DNA from: Alphaproteobacteria bacterium
Lineage (GTDB): Bacteria > Pseudomonadota > Alphaproteobacteria > Rhizobiales > Xanthobacteraceae
Assembly (NCBI GenBank): GCA_005884685.1
Contig: VBAH01000012.1
Span: 1 to 64,000 of the forward strand
Direction: 5' to 3'
DNA: 64,000 nt
The notes below the pieces were generated by a model. That model did no database searches and was not told where the DNA came from. It saw only the letters and a list, made by a program, of their open reading frames with translations. Below are positions 41,403-49,568 of this stretch, in pieces. Position 1 is the stretch's first letter; each line of letters opens with the position of its first letter. Made by a program: the position numbers and the translations under genes.

Positions 41403-44400
41403 ATGAGCACGCGCGCCGCACGCAAGGTCGAGAGCGCTGGCGTCCCGGCCTTCACGGCGCCCTATGCGGCGCCGGACGAGGCGCTTGCGGCCGCGCTCCT
41501 CGGCGCGGCGCCGCGCGCGCCGGCCGCAGAGGCGCGTATCGACCGCCAGGCGACGCGGCTCGTCGAGGCGATCCGGGCAAAGTCCGGCGGCCTCGGCGGG
41601 ATCGAGGACTTCCTGCGCGAGTATTCGCTATCGACCCGCGAGGGCCTCGCGCTGATGGTGCTGGCGGAGGCGCTGCTGCGCGTGCCCGACGCCGCGACCG
41701 CCGACCGGTTGATCGAGGACAAGCTCTCCTCCGGTGACTGGGGCCATCACGAGACGAAATCGAGTGCGCTGCTCGTCTCCGCCTCGGCGTGGGCGCTCGG
41801 CATTTCGGCGCGCATCATTCAGCCGGGCGAGACGCCCGAGAACATTCTCGAAAGTATCGGCAAGCGGCTCGGCCTGCCGGCGCTGCGCACCGCGACGCGG
41901 CAGGCGATGCGCCTCCTGGGCTCGCATTTCGTGCTCGGGCAGACGATCGGGGAAGCGCTGTCGCGCGCCGGGCACCACCGCGAATTCCGCTACTCCTACG
42001 ACATGCTCGGCGAGGGTGCGCGCACGGCTCACGATGCCGAGCGCTATTTCGAGAGCTACGCACGGGCGATCGGTGCGATCGGCGAAAGCGGCGGCAACGC
42101 GCGGCTGCCGGACCGCCCGGGCATTTCGGTCAAGCTCTCGGCGCTGTATCCGCGCTACGAGGCGATTTCGCGCGAGCGCGTGTTGCGTGAGCTGACGCCG
42201 CGCGTGCTGGAGCTTACGCGCCAGGCCAAACAGCATGATCTCAACTTCACCGTCGATGCCGAGGAGGCGGACCGGCTGGAGCTGTCGCTCGAGGTGATCG
42301 GCGCGGTGCTCACCGACACCTCGCTCGCCGGCTGGGACGGCTTCGGCCTCGCGATCCAGGCGTACCAGAAGCGCGCCAGCGCGGTGATCGACTGGGCGCG
42401 CGACCTGTCGGCGGCCCTTGGCCGCCGCATTATGGTGCGGCTCGTCAAGGGCGCCTATTGGGACACCGAGGTGAAGCGCGCGCAGGAGCGCGGGCTACCC
42501 GACTATCCGGTGTTCACCCGCAAGGCGATGACGGACCTCTCCTATATGGAGTGCGCACGCAAGCTGCTTGCCGCGCGGCCGCGGCTCTATCCGCAATTCG
42601 CCACGCACAATGCGCTCACCGTCGCGAGCGTGATCGAAGAGGCGGGCGGCGTGGCGGGTTACGAATTCCAGCGCCTGCACGGCATGGGCGAGGCGCTCTA
42701 CGACGCCCTGATCGCCGGCGAGGCGGGCGCGGCATGCCGCGTCTACGCGCCGGTCGGCGGACATCGCGACCTGCTCGCCTACCTGGTGCGGCGCCTGCTG
42801 GAGAACGGCGCCAATTCGTCGTTCGTGTCGGTCGCGGCCGATCCGTCCGTGCCGGTCGGCACGATCCTGCGGCGGCCGCAGGACTGGATCGCGGACGCGA
42901 GTCGTGCGCGCCACCCGCGCATTCCCCTGCCGTGCGACCTCTACGCACCGGTGCGGAAGAATTCGGCCGGCGTCGAGTTCGGCGATCGCGCGAGCCTCGA
43001 GGCGCTGCTGGCGGAGGTGCGAGCCGCAAGGCCCGATACCGAGGCCGCACTGCTGGTCGATGGTATCGCGCTCGACGGCCATCGCCGTGCGGTGACTTCG
43101 CCGATCGATGGCGCGACCGTCGGCCATGTCACCGAGGGCGATACCGCGCTCGCAACCGCGGCGATATCGGCGGCGCAGGCTGGCCTTGCGGAATGGGCCG
43201 CGACGCCGGTCGAAGACCGTGCCGCCGCGCTGGAGCGCGCTGCCGATGCCATCGAACAAAGCCGGGCGGGGTTGATCGCGCTGTTGCAGCGCGAAGGCGG
43301 CAAGACGCTCGACGATGCGCTTGCCGAGATACGCGAGGCTGCGGACTTCTGCCGCTACTATGCCGCGGAGGCGCGGCGCGCGCTCGCGCCGGAGCGCATG
43401 CCGGGGCCGACCGGCGAGACCAACGATCTCACCTATCGCGGCCGCGGCGTGTTCGTCGCCATCAGCCCGTGGAATTTCCCGCTCGCGATCTTCACCGGCC
43501 AGATCGCCGCCGCGCTGGTTGCGGGCAATTCCGTCGTGGCGAAGCCGGCCGAGCAGACGCCACTGATTGCCGCCGAGGCGATCCGCCTCTTGCATGGCGC
43601 CGGCGTGCTGAAAACCGCGCTGCATCTCGTGCCGGGCGACGGAACGATCGGCGCCGCACTCGTCGAGGATGGGCGGGTCGCCGGCGTTGTGTTCACCGGC
43701 TCGACCGAGGTCGCGCGGGCGATCAACCGCGCGCTCGCCGCCAAGGACGGCCCGATCGTGCCGCTGATCGCCGAGACCGGCGGCATCAACGCGATGATCG
43801 CGGATGCGACCGCGCTGCCCGAGCAGGTGACCGACGATGTGATCCTCTCGGCCTTCCGCTCGGCCGGGCAGCGCTGCTCGGCGCTGCGGCTCTTGTGCGT
43901 GCAGGAGGATGTCGCCGACCGCATCCTCGCGATGATCGAGGGCGCGGCGCGCGCGCTCGCGGTCGGCGATCCGCGTGAGATCGCGACCCATGTCGGGCCG
44001 GTGATCGACCGGGAGGCGAAAGACAAGCTCGAGCGCTGGGTCGCGACGCGCACGCGCCATGTCCGTTTCCGCCATGGCGGCGCGCCCGCGAACGGTACCT
44101 ATGTTGCGCCGGCGATCGTCGCGCTCGATCGTGCGCGCGATCTCACCGAGGAAGTGTTCGGCCCGATCCTGCATGTGGTGCGCTGGCGCGCCGCGGAGCT
44201 GGACCAACTGCTCGATGACATTGCCGCCAATGGCTACGGGCTGACGCTCGGCATCCACTCGCGCATCGACGAGACCGCGGAGCGCATCGTGCGGCGGCTC
44301 GCCAACGGCAATGTCTACGTCAACCGCAACATGATCGGCGCCGTCGTGGGCACGCAGCCGTTTGGCGGCAGTGGACTGTCAGGCACCGGCCCGAAAGCGG

Positions 44401-44501
44401 GCGGGCCGAACTACCTGCGGCGCTTTGCCACTGAGCAGGTCGTCACGGTGAACACCGCCGCGGCGGGCGGCAACGCAAGTCTGTTGGCGGAGAGCGAGTA
44501 A
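41403..44501 (+). CDS. putA: PutA, proline dehydrogenase / glutamate semialdehyde dehydrogenase
   Basis: A 1032-residue bifunctional enzyme converting proline to glutamate with FAD and NAD+. The N-terminal half is the proline dehydrogenase barrel (EDFLREYSLSTREGLALMVLAEALLRVPD, VKLSALYPRYE, MVRLVKGAYWDTEVK, QFATHNALT). The C-terminal half is an aldehyde dehydrogenase with SPWNFPLAIFTGQIAAAL, Glu in ETGGINAMI and the catalytic C825 in AGQRCSALRL. The N-terminal ribbon-helix-helix DNA-binding region of trifunctional PutA is absent, so it does not autoregulate by that route. GGAGGCGGTC precedes the ATG. It is divergent from the THI5-like importer. Confidence 0.96.
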   Translation: MSTRAARKVESAGVPAFTAPYAAPDEALAAALLGAAPRAPAAEARIDRQATRLVEAIRAKSGGLGGIEDFLREYSLSTREGLALMVLAEALLRVPDAATADRLIEDKLSSGDWGHHETKSSALLVSASAWALGISARIIQPGETPENILESIGKRLGLPALRTATRQAMRLLGSHFVLGQTIGEALSRAGHHREFRYSYDMLGEGARTAHDAERYFESYARAIGAIGESGGNARLPDRPGISVKLSALYPRYEAISRERVLRELTPRVLELTRQAKQHDLNFTVDAEEADRLELSLEVIGAVLTDTSLAGWDGFGLAIQAYQKRASAVIDWARDLSAALGRRIMVRLVKGAYWDTEVKRAQERGLPDYPVFTRKAMTDLSYMECARKLLAARPRLYPQFATHNALTVASVIEEAGGVAGYEFQRLHGMGEALYDALIAGEAGAACRVYAPVGGHRDLLAYLVRRLLENGANSSFVSVAADPSVPVGTILRRPQDWIADASRARHPRIPLPCDLYAPVRKNSAGVEFGDRASLEALLAEVRAARPDTEAALLVDGIALDGHRRAVTSPIDGATVGHVTEGDTALATAAISAAQAGLAEWAATPVEDRAAALERAADAIEQSRAGLIALLQREGGKTLDDALAEIREAADFCRYYAAEARRALAPERMPGPTGETNDLTYRGRGVFVAISPWNFPLAIFTGQIAAALVAGNSVVAKPAEQTPLIAAEAIRLLHGAGVLKTALHLVPGDGTIGAALVEDGRVAGVVFTGSTEVARAINRALAAKDGPIVPLIAETGGINAMIADATALPEQVTDDVILSAFRSAGQRCSALRLLCVQEDVADRILAMIEGAARALAVGDPREIATHVGPVIDREAKDKLERWVATRTRHVRFRHGGAPANGTYVAPAIVALDRARDLTEEVFGPILHVVRWRAAELDQLLDDIAANGYGLTLGIHSRIDETAERIVRRLANGNVYVNRNMIGAVVGTQPFGGSGLSGTGPKAGGPNYLRRFATEQVVTVNTAAAGGNASLLAESE

Positions 44502-44710
44502 AGCGCGCTTCTGCAGAAGCTCTTGCGCGTTGAGGCCGCAAATTCGTCCGATAAACATTACGTTTTCGTCATTCATCTACGCGCTCTGCGCATTCAAACC
44601 GCATTCAGTGGAACTCGCGCATTCTGCCGCACGTTGACAGGCGAGCGACTTCTCCGCCGTCCGGCGTCGCTCAGGCTGATGCGCCGGAGCGGCAACATGG
44701 GGAGATCAAG

Positions 44711-45241
44711 ATGACCATCAAATCCACGCTCATTTGCGCGACGGCGATTGCGCTCGCGCTGACGAGCTTCGACCTGCGTCCGGCTGCGGCGGCGCCTCAG
44801 GGCGGCCCCGCGATCGCGAAGCAGACCGTGAATGCCGACGAGATCAGCGCGGCGCGCAAGCGCCGGCGCGGATATCCGGGCGCGCCGCTCGCGGCGTTCG
44901 GCGCGATCGCCGGCACCATCGCGGGCATCGCGGCGGCCGGCGCGCAGCGCGACTACTATGAGCGGCAGTACTATGCGCCCGGCTACGGCGCGTATGCGCC
45001 CGGCTACGGCGCGCCGGTCTATTACGATGCACCGGTTGCCGGCTATTACGCGCCGCCCGCCTACCACTACGCACGGCCGGCTTATCAGCAGCGCGACTAC
45101 TACAGCCGCTGGGGCGGCTCCGGCGGCCAGCCCGGTTACCACGGTCCGAACGTAAACGTGCCGGGGCCGACCAACTACGGCAACGCCGCAGGCCAGAACG
45201 GCCAGATGCCCCCGACGGTGGCGAATCCGGCCATCCCATAG
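44711..45241 (+). CDS. Secreted Tyr/Gly/Pro-rich protein
   Basis: A 176-residue protein with signal peptide (LICATAIALALTSFDLRPAAAA), a basic patch (SAARKRRRGYPG), a hydrophobic glycine-zipper-like segment (LAAFGAIAGTIAGIAAAGA) and a tyrosine-rich tail with repeats of YAPGYGA and QRDYYSRW. This layout, glycine zipper plus YxPGY repeats, is frequent in small envelope proteins of Hyphomicrobiales. No function is assigned. GGGGAGA precedes the ATG. A hairpin that could end transcription follows. Confidence 0.78.
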   Translation: MTIKSTLICATAIALALTSFDLRPAAAAPQGGPAIAKQTVNADEISAARKRRRGYPGAPLAAFGAIAGTIAGIAAAGAQRDYYERQYYAPGYGAYAPGYGAPVYYDAPVAGYYAPPAYHYARPAYQQRDYYSRWGGSGGQPGYHGPNVNVPGPTNYGNAAGQNGQMPPTVANPAIP

Positions 45242-45263
45242 CGATGGGGCCACAGATGTGGGG

Positions 45264-45291
45264 AGCGGCGGCCCGCGTGCCGCCGCTTTCC
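45264..45291 (+). terminator. Candidate hairpin terminator after the Tyr-rich protein gene
   Basis: AGCGGCGG (45264-45271) pairs with CCGCCGCT (45280-45287) around an 8-base loop, followed by a short T run (TTTCC). The T tract is weak, so Rho-independent action is likely but not certain. Confidence 0.45.
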
Positions 45292-45376
45292 GTCTGGACG
45301 ACGAGGCACGGCCAGATATTGCGGCAGAAATTCACTTGTTAACAACTAATAGACTCAGTTGCGTTATGTTGAGTGC

Positions 45377-45757
45377 ATGGGTGATTCGGTCGAACGGCTC
45401 TACGACGGGGTGATTGCCGCCCGCCATGGCGATCCGACACGGTCGCGCACCGCGCGGCTGCTGCGCTCCGGCCGCGCCAAGATGGCCAAGAAGCTCGCCG
45501 AAGAGGCCGTCGAGGTCGTCATCGACGCGATGAACGGCAGCCGCGACGCCGTGATCAAGGAGAGCGCCGACCTCATCTACAATCTGGTCGTGCTCTGGGT
45601 TTCCTCCGGCGTGCAGCCGAAGGACGTCTGGAAGGAAATGGAGCGGCGCGAGCGCCTGTTCGGCATTGCCGAGAAGCTGCTCAAGGAGCCGACCGACGCC
45701 GATCCGCGCCGCAAGGTCGTGACGCTCGAAAGCCGGCGGCTGCGCAAGCGGCGGTAA
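45377..45757 (+). CDS. HisE-like phosphoribosyl-ATP pyrophosphohydrolase (MazG superfamily)
   Basis: A 126-residue protein with the HisE/MazG helical core: KMAKKLAEEAVEVVIDAMNG and ESADLIYNLVVLWVSSGV, giving the EExxE...ExxD metal-binding arrangement. HisE hydrolyses phosphoribosyl-ATP in histidine synthesis. It is far from other his genes here (normally hisE follows hisF in these bacteria), so it may be a second copy or a related nucleotide pyrophosphohydrolase. The C-terminus is very basic (ESRRLRKRR). The start MGDSVERLY is preferred. Confidence 0.72.
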   Translation: MGDSVERLYDGVIAARHGDPTRSRTARLLRSGRAKMAKKLAEEAVEVVIDAMNGSRDAVIKESADLIYNLVVLWVSSGVQPKDVWKEMERRERLFGIAEKLLKEPTDADPRRKVVTLESRRLRKRR

Positions 45758-45763
45758 GATCTA

Positions 45764-45839
45764 CTCCGCTCATGCCCGCGAAAGCGGGCATCCCGTTCGG
45801 TTGTGGCTATGGGTCCCCGCTTTCGCGGGCACGAGCGGA
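45764..45839. repeat. Palindromic repeat, family A, copy 4
   Basis: CATGCCCGCGAAAGCGGGCAT hairpin, then GTCCCCGCTTTCGCGGGCAC, ending GAGCGGA. It lies between the HisE-like gene and the YqaA-like gene, both on the plus strand. Confidence 0.85.
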
Positions 45840-45884
45840 TGGCCGAATGGACATTCCCGACTCTCGCCGCTAAGCAGGCGCGCA

Positions 45885-46466
45885 ATGCTCAGACGCCTGT
45901 ACGATTGGTGCATCGAGGCTGCCGACAAGAAATACGCCACCTGGATCCTGGGTGGCGTTTCGTTTGCGGAGAGCTCGTTCTTCCCGGTGCCGCCCGACGT
46001 GATGCTGATTCCGATGTCGCTTGCGCGGCCGGACAAGGCATATCACTACGCGTTTGTCTGCACGCTGACCTCGGTCGCGGGCGGCGTCCTGGGTTATCTG
46101 ATCGGGTCGTTGCTCTATGACTCCGTCGGCCAGTGGGTGATTCAGCTTTACGGCTACGGCGACAAGGTCGAAGCGTTTCGCGAGATGTACCGCCAATACG
46201 GCGCTTGGATCATCCTGCTCAAAGGCCTCACGCCGATCCCCTACAAGCTGGTGACGATCTCATCCGGGTTCGTCGGCTATAACTTCTTCTGGTTCGTGAT
46301 GCTGTCGCTGCTCACGCGCGGCGCGCGCTTCTACCTCGCCGCGTTCCTGCTGCATCGCTATGGCGCGCAGGCGCGCGAGGTCATCGAAAAACGGCTCGGG
46401 CTGTGGACCGCAATCGGAGCGGCCGCTCTCGTCGGCGGGTTCCTGATCGTTTACGGCGTGTTCTAG
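45885..46466 (+). CDS. YqaA/DedA (SNARE-associated) family membrane protein
   Basis: A 193-residue membrane protein with 4-5 helices. Segments typical of the DedA/YqaA family are FAESSFFPVPPDVMLIPMSLARP, the glycine-rich GGVLGYLIGSLLYDSVG and the arginine-containing re-entrant part FFWFVMLSLLTRGARFYLAAFLLHRYG. DedA proteins are linked to undecaprenyl phosphate or lipid recycling. The start MLRRLYDWC at 45885 is used because the longer frame is repeat sequence. Confidence 0.87.
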   Translation: MLRRLYDWCIEAADKKYATWILGGVSFAESSFFPVPPDVMLIPMSLARPDKAYHYAFVCTLTSVAGGVLGYLIGSLLYDSVGQWVIQLYGYGDKVEAFREMYRQYGAWIILLKGLTPIPYKLVTISSGFVGYNFFWFVMLSLLTRGARFYLAAFLLHRYGAQAREVIEKRLGLWTAIGAAALVGGFLIVYGVF

Positions 46467-46524
46467 CCACTCCTCATTTTCGCCACGCCCGCGGCGCAAA
46501 CGGGCTCGGCTTGTATTTTGAGAC

Positions 46525-47061
46525 ATGATTGCCCTGATGCACCGGATCGTCATCGCTGCCGCGCTGCTCGTCTCCACGAGCCTCGCCAGCGCGCAGGACC
46601 CTGCCCCCCCGCTCGACGCCGCACCGGCCGAGCCACCGGCACGGAGTGCGCCGACGCTCCCCACGCCGCGCGAAACGTTCGGCGCGATCGGACGGCTGAT
46701 CGACCAGTCGATTTCCACCGTCGGCGCAGGCGTGCGCGGCGCAAGCGAAACGCTCGGCGCCACCACGAACGCGGCCGGTGAAATCGCGAAAGGCGTGGGC
46801 GATGCGGCCGGCACGGTCGCACGGCTGCCGAAAACGAACATCGTGTCGGGTCACGAACTGTGTGCGGCCGCGCCGAACGGCGCGCCGGATTGCAGCGGCG
46901 CGACGGTTGCGCTGTGCCAGTCGAAGGGCTTTCAGCGCGGCACCGGGCTCGACATCACCTCGGCATACAAATGCCCGGCGCAGATGTGGCGCGAGGGACG
47001 CGCGCCAAACCCGCAGGAGTGCCGCGACGAGTCGTTCGTCTCGCGCGCGATCTGCCAATAA
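46525..47061 (+). CDS. Secreted protein with Cys-rich C-terminal domain, unknown function
   Basis: A 178-residue exported protein (signal MIALMHRIVIAAALLVSTSLASA). A Pro/Ala-rich spacer, a hydrophobic-polar middle that could form a helix (GVRGASETLGATTNAAGEIAKGVGDAAGTV), then a cysteine-containing domain: HELCAAAPNGAPDCSGATVALCQSKGF, SAYKCPAQMW, PQECRDESFVSRAICQ. Six cysteines suggest three disulphides in the periplasm. The C-terminal domain (LCQSKGF...CPA) recurs in related bacteria as I recall, with no assigned function. The ribosome binding site is weak. Confidence 0.72.
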   Translation: MIALMHRIVIAAALLVSTSLASAQDPAPPLDAAPAEPPARSAPTLPTPRETFGAIGRLIDQSISTVGAGVRGASETLGATTNAAGEIAKGVGDAAGTVARLPKTNIVSGHELCAAAPNGAPDCSGATVALCQSKGFQRGTGLDITSAYKCPAQMWREGRAPNPQECRDESFVSRAICQ

Positions 47062-47122
47062 GGTTGTTCTCCCCCGCCGTTCTGTGGTGTCATCGGGATA
47101 GCGAACGCGGGAGAAAACGCTC

Positions 47123-48472
47123 GTGAACCTGCATGCATTGCTGCTCGAACGGGAAGCCGCCGGCCGGCCCGTGACCGTCGGACTGATCGGTGCCGGAAAG
47201 TTCGGCACCATGTTTCTCTCCCAGGCACGGCGCACGCGCGGCATGCATCTCGTCGGCATCGCCGACCTCTCGGCGGAGCGCGCGCGCAAGGCGCTCGCGG
47301 CATGCGGCTGGGACGAGCAGCAGTATCAGGCAAGCTCGCTCGGCGATGCGTTCAACAGCGGGCGCACGCACATCACGCAGGACTCAGCCGCCCTGATCGG
47401 ATTTCCCGACATCGAGGTGATCATCGAGGCGACCGGCGATCCCAAGGCCGGCATCGCGCATGCGCTGAAGATCATCGAGCACGGCAAGCACGTCGTGATG
47501 GTCAATGTCGAAGCCGACGTCGTGGCGGGCCCGTTGCTCGCCGCCAAGGCGCGCGCCGCCGGCGTGATCTACAGCCTGGCATGGGGCGACCAGCCGGCGC
47601 TCATTTGCGAGCACGTAGACTGGGCGCGCGCCTGCGGCTTCGAGGTGGTCTCGGCCGGCAAGGGTACGCGCTATCATCCGACGTTCCATCAGTCGACGCC
47701 CGATACGGTCTGGGAGAATTTCGGGCTCAGCCCCGAGAAAGCCGCGCGCGGGGGCATGAACCCCAAAATGTTCAACTCTTTCATCGACGGCACCAAGTCC
47801 GGCATCGAGATGACGGCAGTGTGCAACGCCACCGGGCTGGTGCCGCAGCCGGATGGACTGTCGTTCCCGCCATCATCGGTCTACGACCTCGCGAAGGTGT
47901 GCAAGCCGAAGGCCGCGGGTGGCGCGCTCGCCATCGCCGGCACCACCGAGGTGGTGTCGTCGCTCAATCGCGACATGACAGGCGTTCCGAACCATCTCCA
48001 GATGGGCACCTATGTGGTCGTCAAGGCGGGCCACGATTACGTGCGGCATTGCGCCGAGGAGTACAACATGCTCCCCGACGAGACGTTCGAGCACATTGCG
48101 ATGTACCGGCCGACGCACATGATCGGGCTCGAGCTCGGCATCTCGGTCGCCTCGGCGGCGCTGCGCAAGGAAGCGACGGGCGCGCCGACCGGCTTCCGTT
48201 CCGACGTGGTGGCAACCGCCAAGCGCGACCTGAAGGCGGGCGAGATGCTCGACGGCGAGGGCGGCTTTTGCGTCTGGGGCAAACAGACGCCCGCCGACCG
48301 CTCGCTCGACCAGGGCCTGTTGCCGCTCGGGCTCGCCCACAACGTCAGGCTCAAGCGCGATGTCGCCACCGGCGACGCGCTCCGTTGGGCGGATGTGGAT
48401 TATGACCCGAACGATTCCGCCGTGAAGGTGCGGCGCGAGATGGAAGCCGCATTCGGGCGGCGGAATGTGTGA
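47123..48472 (+). CDS. NAD(P)-dependent oxidoreductase with C-terminal SAF domain
   Basis: A 449-residue cytoplasmic enzyme. The N-terminal Rossmann fold has TVGLIGAGKFGTMFL (about 17-31) and VIIEATGDPKAGIAHALKIIEHGKHVVMVNVEAD, as in homoserine dehydrogenase-like oxidoreductases. The C-terminal part has the SAF segment VATAKRDLKAGEMLDGEGGFCVWG. This architecture occurs in sugar-acid or polyol catabolic oxidoreductases (the D-apionate oxidoisomerase type is one), but the substrate is not evident. The GTG start is preceded by CGGGAG. The next gene, a solute-binding protein, may supply the substrate. Confidence 0.83.
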   Translation: MNLHALLLEREAAGRPVTVGLIGAGKFGTMFLSQARRTRGMHLVGIADLSAERARKALAACGWDEQQYQASSLGDAFNSGRTHITQDSAALIGFPDIEVIIEATGDPKAGIAHALKIIEHGKHVVMVNVEADVVAGPLLAAKARAAGVIYSLAWGDQPALICEHVDWARACGFEVVSAGKGTRYHPTFHQSTPDTVWENFGLSPEKAARGGMNPKMFNSFIDGTKSGIEMTAVCNATGLVPQPDGLSFPPSSVYDLAKVCKPKAAGGALAIAGTTEVVSSLNRDMTGVPNHLQMGTYVVVKAGHDYVRHCAEEYNMLPDETFEHIAMYRPTHMIGLELGISVASAALRKEATGAPTGFRSDVVATAKRDLKAGEMLDGEGGFCVWGKQTPADRSLDQGLLPLGLAHNVRLKRDVATGDALRWADVDYDPNDSAVKVRREMEAAFGRRNV

Positions 48473-48483
48473 CACGCACCGGC

Positions 48484-48585
48484 TGTCATCCCGGGCGACC
48501 GAAGGGAGACCCGGGATCCAGTAAACACCGGCGGCGCGACACGAAAAATGGATCCCGGCTCTCGCTGCGCTCGGCCGGGATGACA
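48484..48585. repeat. Palindromic repeat with TGTCATCCCGG ends
   Basis: TGTCATCCCGGGC...ACCCGGGATCCA followed by GGATCCCGGCT and the inverse GCCGGGATGACA. The ends are inverted copies of each other. It fills the gap between the SAF oxidoreductase and the binding-protein gene. Confidence 0.8.
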
Positions 48586-48601
48586 AGGGAGGGAGATGAA
48601 C

Positions 48602-49552
48602 ATGTTCAGAATCTTGCTCACCGGCGCCGTCATGACGCTTTCGCTCAACGCCGCGCAGGCACAGACCAAGCTCGCTGTCATCGTGTTTCCCGGCGTGCAG
48701 AATCTGCCGATGTTCGCCGCGCAGGCGAAAGGCTTCTTCGCCAAGCGCGATCTCAGCGTCGATCTGAAATTCACGCCGAACTCGGATGAGCTGCGCAACG
48801 GGCTCGCCGAAGGGCGCTACCAGATCGCGCACTCAGCGGTCGACAACGCGTTCGCCCTGAAGGACAAGGCGAACGTCGACATCGCGGTGGTGCTCGGCGG
48901 CGACGACAGCTTCAACCGGCTGGTCGTGCAGCCCGAGATCAGTTCGCTCGCCGACCTCAAGGGCAGGACCGTCGCGGTCGACGCGGTGAACACCGCCTAT
49001 GCGTTCCAGCTCTACGAGATGCTGCGCCAGAAGGGGCTCAACAAGGGCGACTACGAGGTGAAGGCGGTTGGCGGGACCGGCCAGCGGCTGGAGGCGCTGA
49101 CCAAGGACAAGACCTACGCGGCCGCGATGCTCAACCCGCCGTTCTCGATCCGCGCCGAGAAGGCCGGGCTGAAGGCGATCGACACGGCGGCGAACGCACT
49201 CGGCGCGTATCAGGGATCGAGCGCCTTCGTGCTGCGCACCTGGGGTGCGGCAAACTCCGACGCGCTCGTGAAGTACCTGCAGGGCTGCATCGAGGGCCTG
49301 CGCTGGATGCTCGACACGAAGAACCGCGCGGAGGCGGTCGCGCTGCTGGTCGATCGGCTGAAGCTGCCGGAGGATGTGGCGGGCCAGGCGTATGACGCGA
49401 CGCTGAAAGGTTTCCAGAAGGACGGCGCGCTCGACATGGAGGGCGTGCGCAACGTGCTCAAGCTGCGCGCGCAGTTCGAGGGCGGCACGCCGGCGGATCC
49501 CGCAAAGTATCTCGATCTCACCTATTACCAGAAGGCGCTGGCCGGCATGTAG
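48602..49552 (+). CDS. ABC transporter substrate-binding protein, NMT1/THI5-like
   Basis: A 316-residue periplasmic protein with a short signal peptide (MFRILLTGAVMTLSLNAAQAQ). The fold is TauA/SsuA-like: GVQNLPMFAAQAKGFFAKRDLSVDLKFTPNSDELRNGLAEGRYQIAHSAVD, DLKGRTVAVDAVNTAYAFQLYEMLRQKG, and a C-terminal YYQKALAG. ATG 48602 is preferred over 48596 because GGGAGGGAG then stands at the right distance. No permease or ATPase gene is adjacent. It may bind the substrate of the upstream oxidoreductase. Confidence 0.85.
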   Translation: MFRILLTGAVMTLSLNAAQAQTKLAVIVFPGVQNLPMFAAQAKGFFAKRDLSVDLKFTPNSDELRNGLAEGRYQIAHSAVDNAFALKDKANVDIAVVLGGDDSFNRLVVQPEISSLADLKGRTVAVDAVNTAYAFQLYEMLRQKGLNKGDYEVKAVGGTGQRLEALTKDKTYAAAMLNPPFSIRAEKAGLKAIDTAANALGAYQGSSAFVLRTWGAANSDALVKYLQGCIEGLRWMLDTKNRAEAVALLVDRLKLPEDVAGQAYDATLKGFQKDGALDMEGVRNVLKLRAQFEGGTPADPAKYLDLTYYQKALAGM

Positions 49553-49568
49553 CCTGCCGGTGGCAAGC

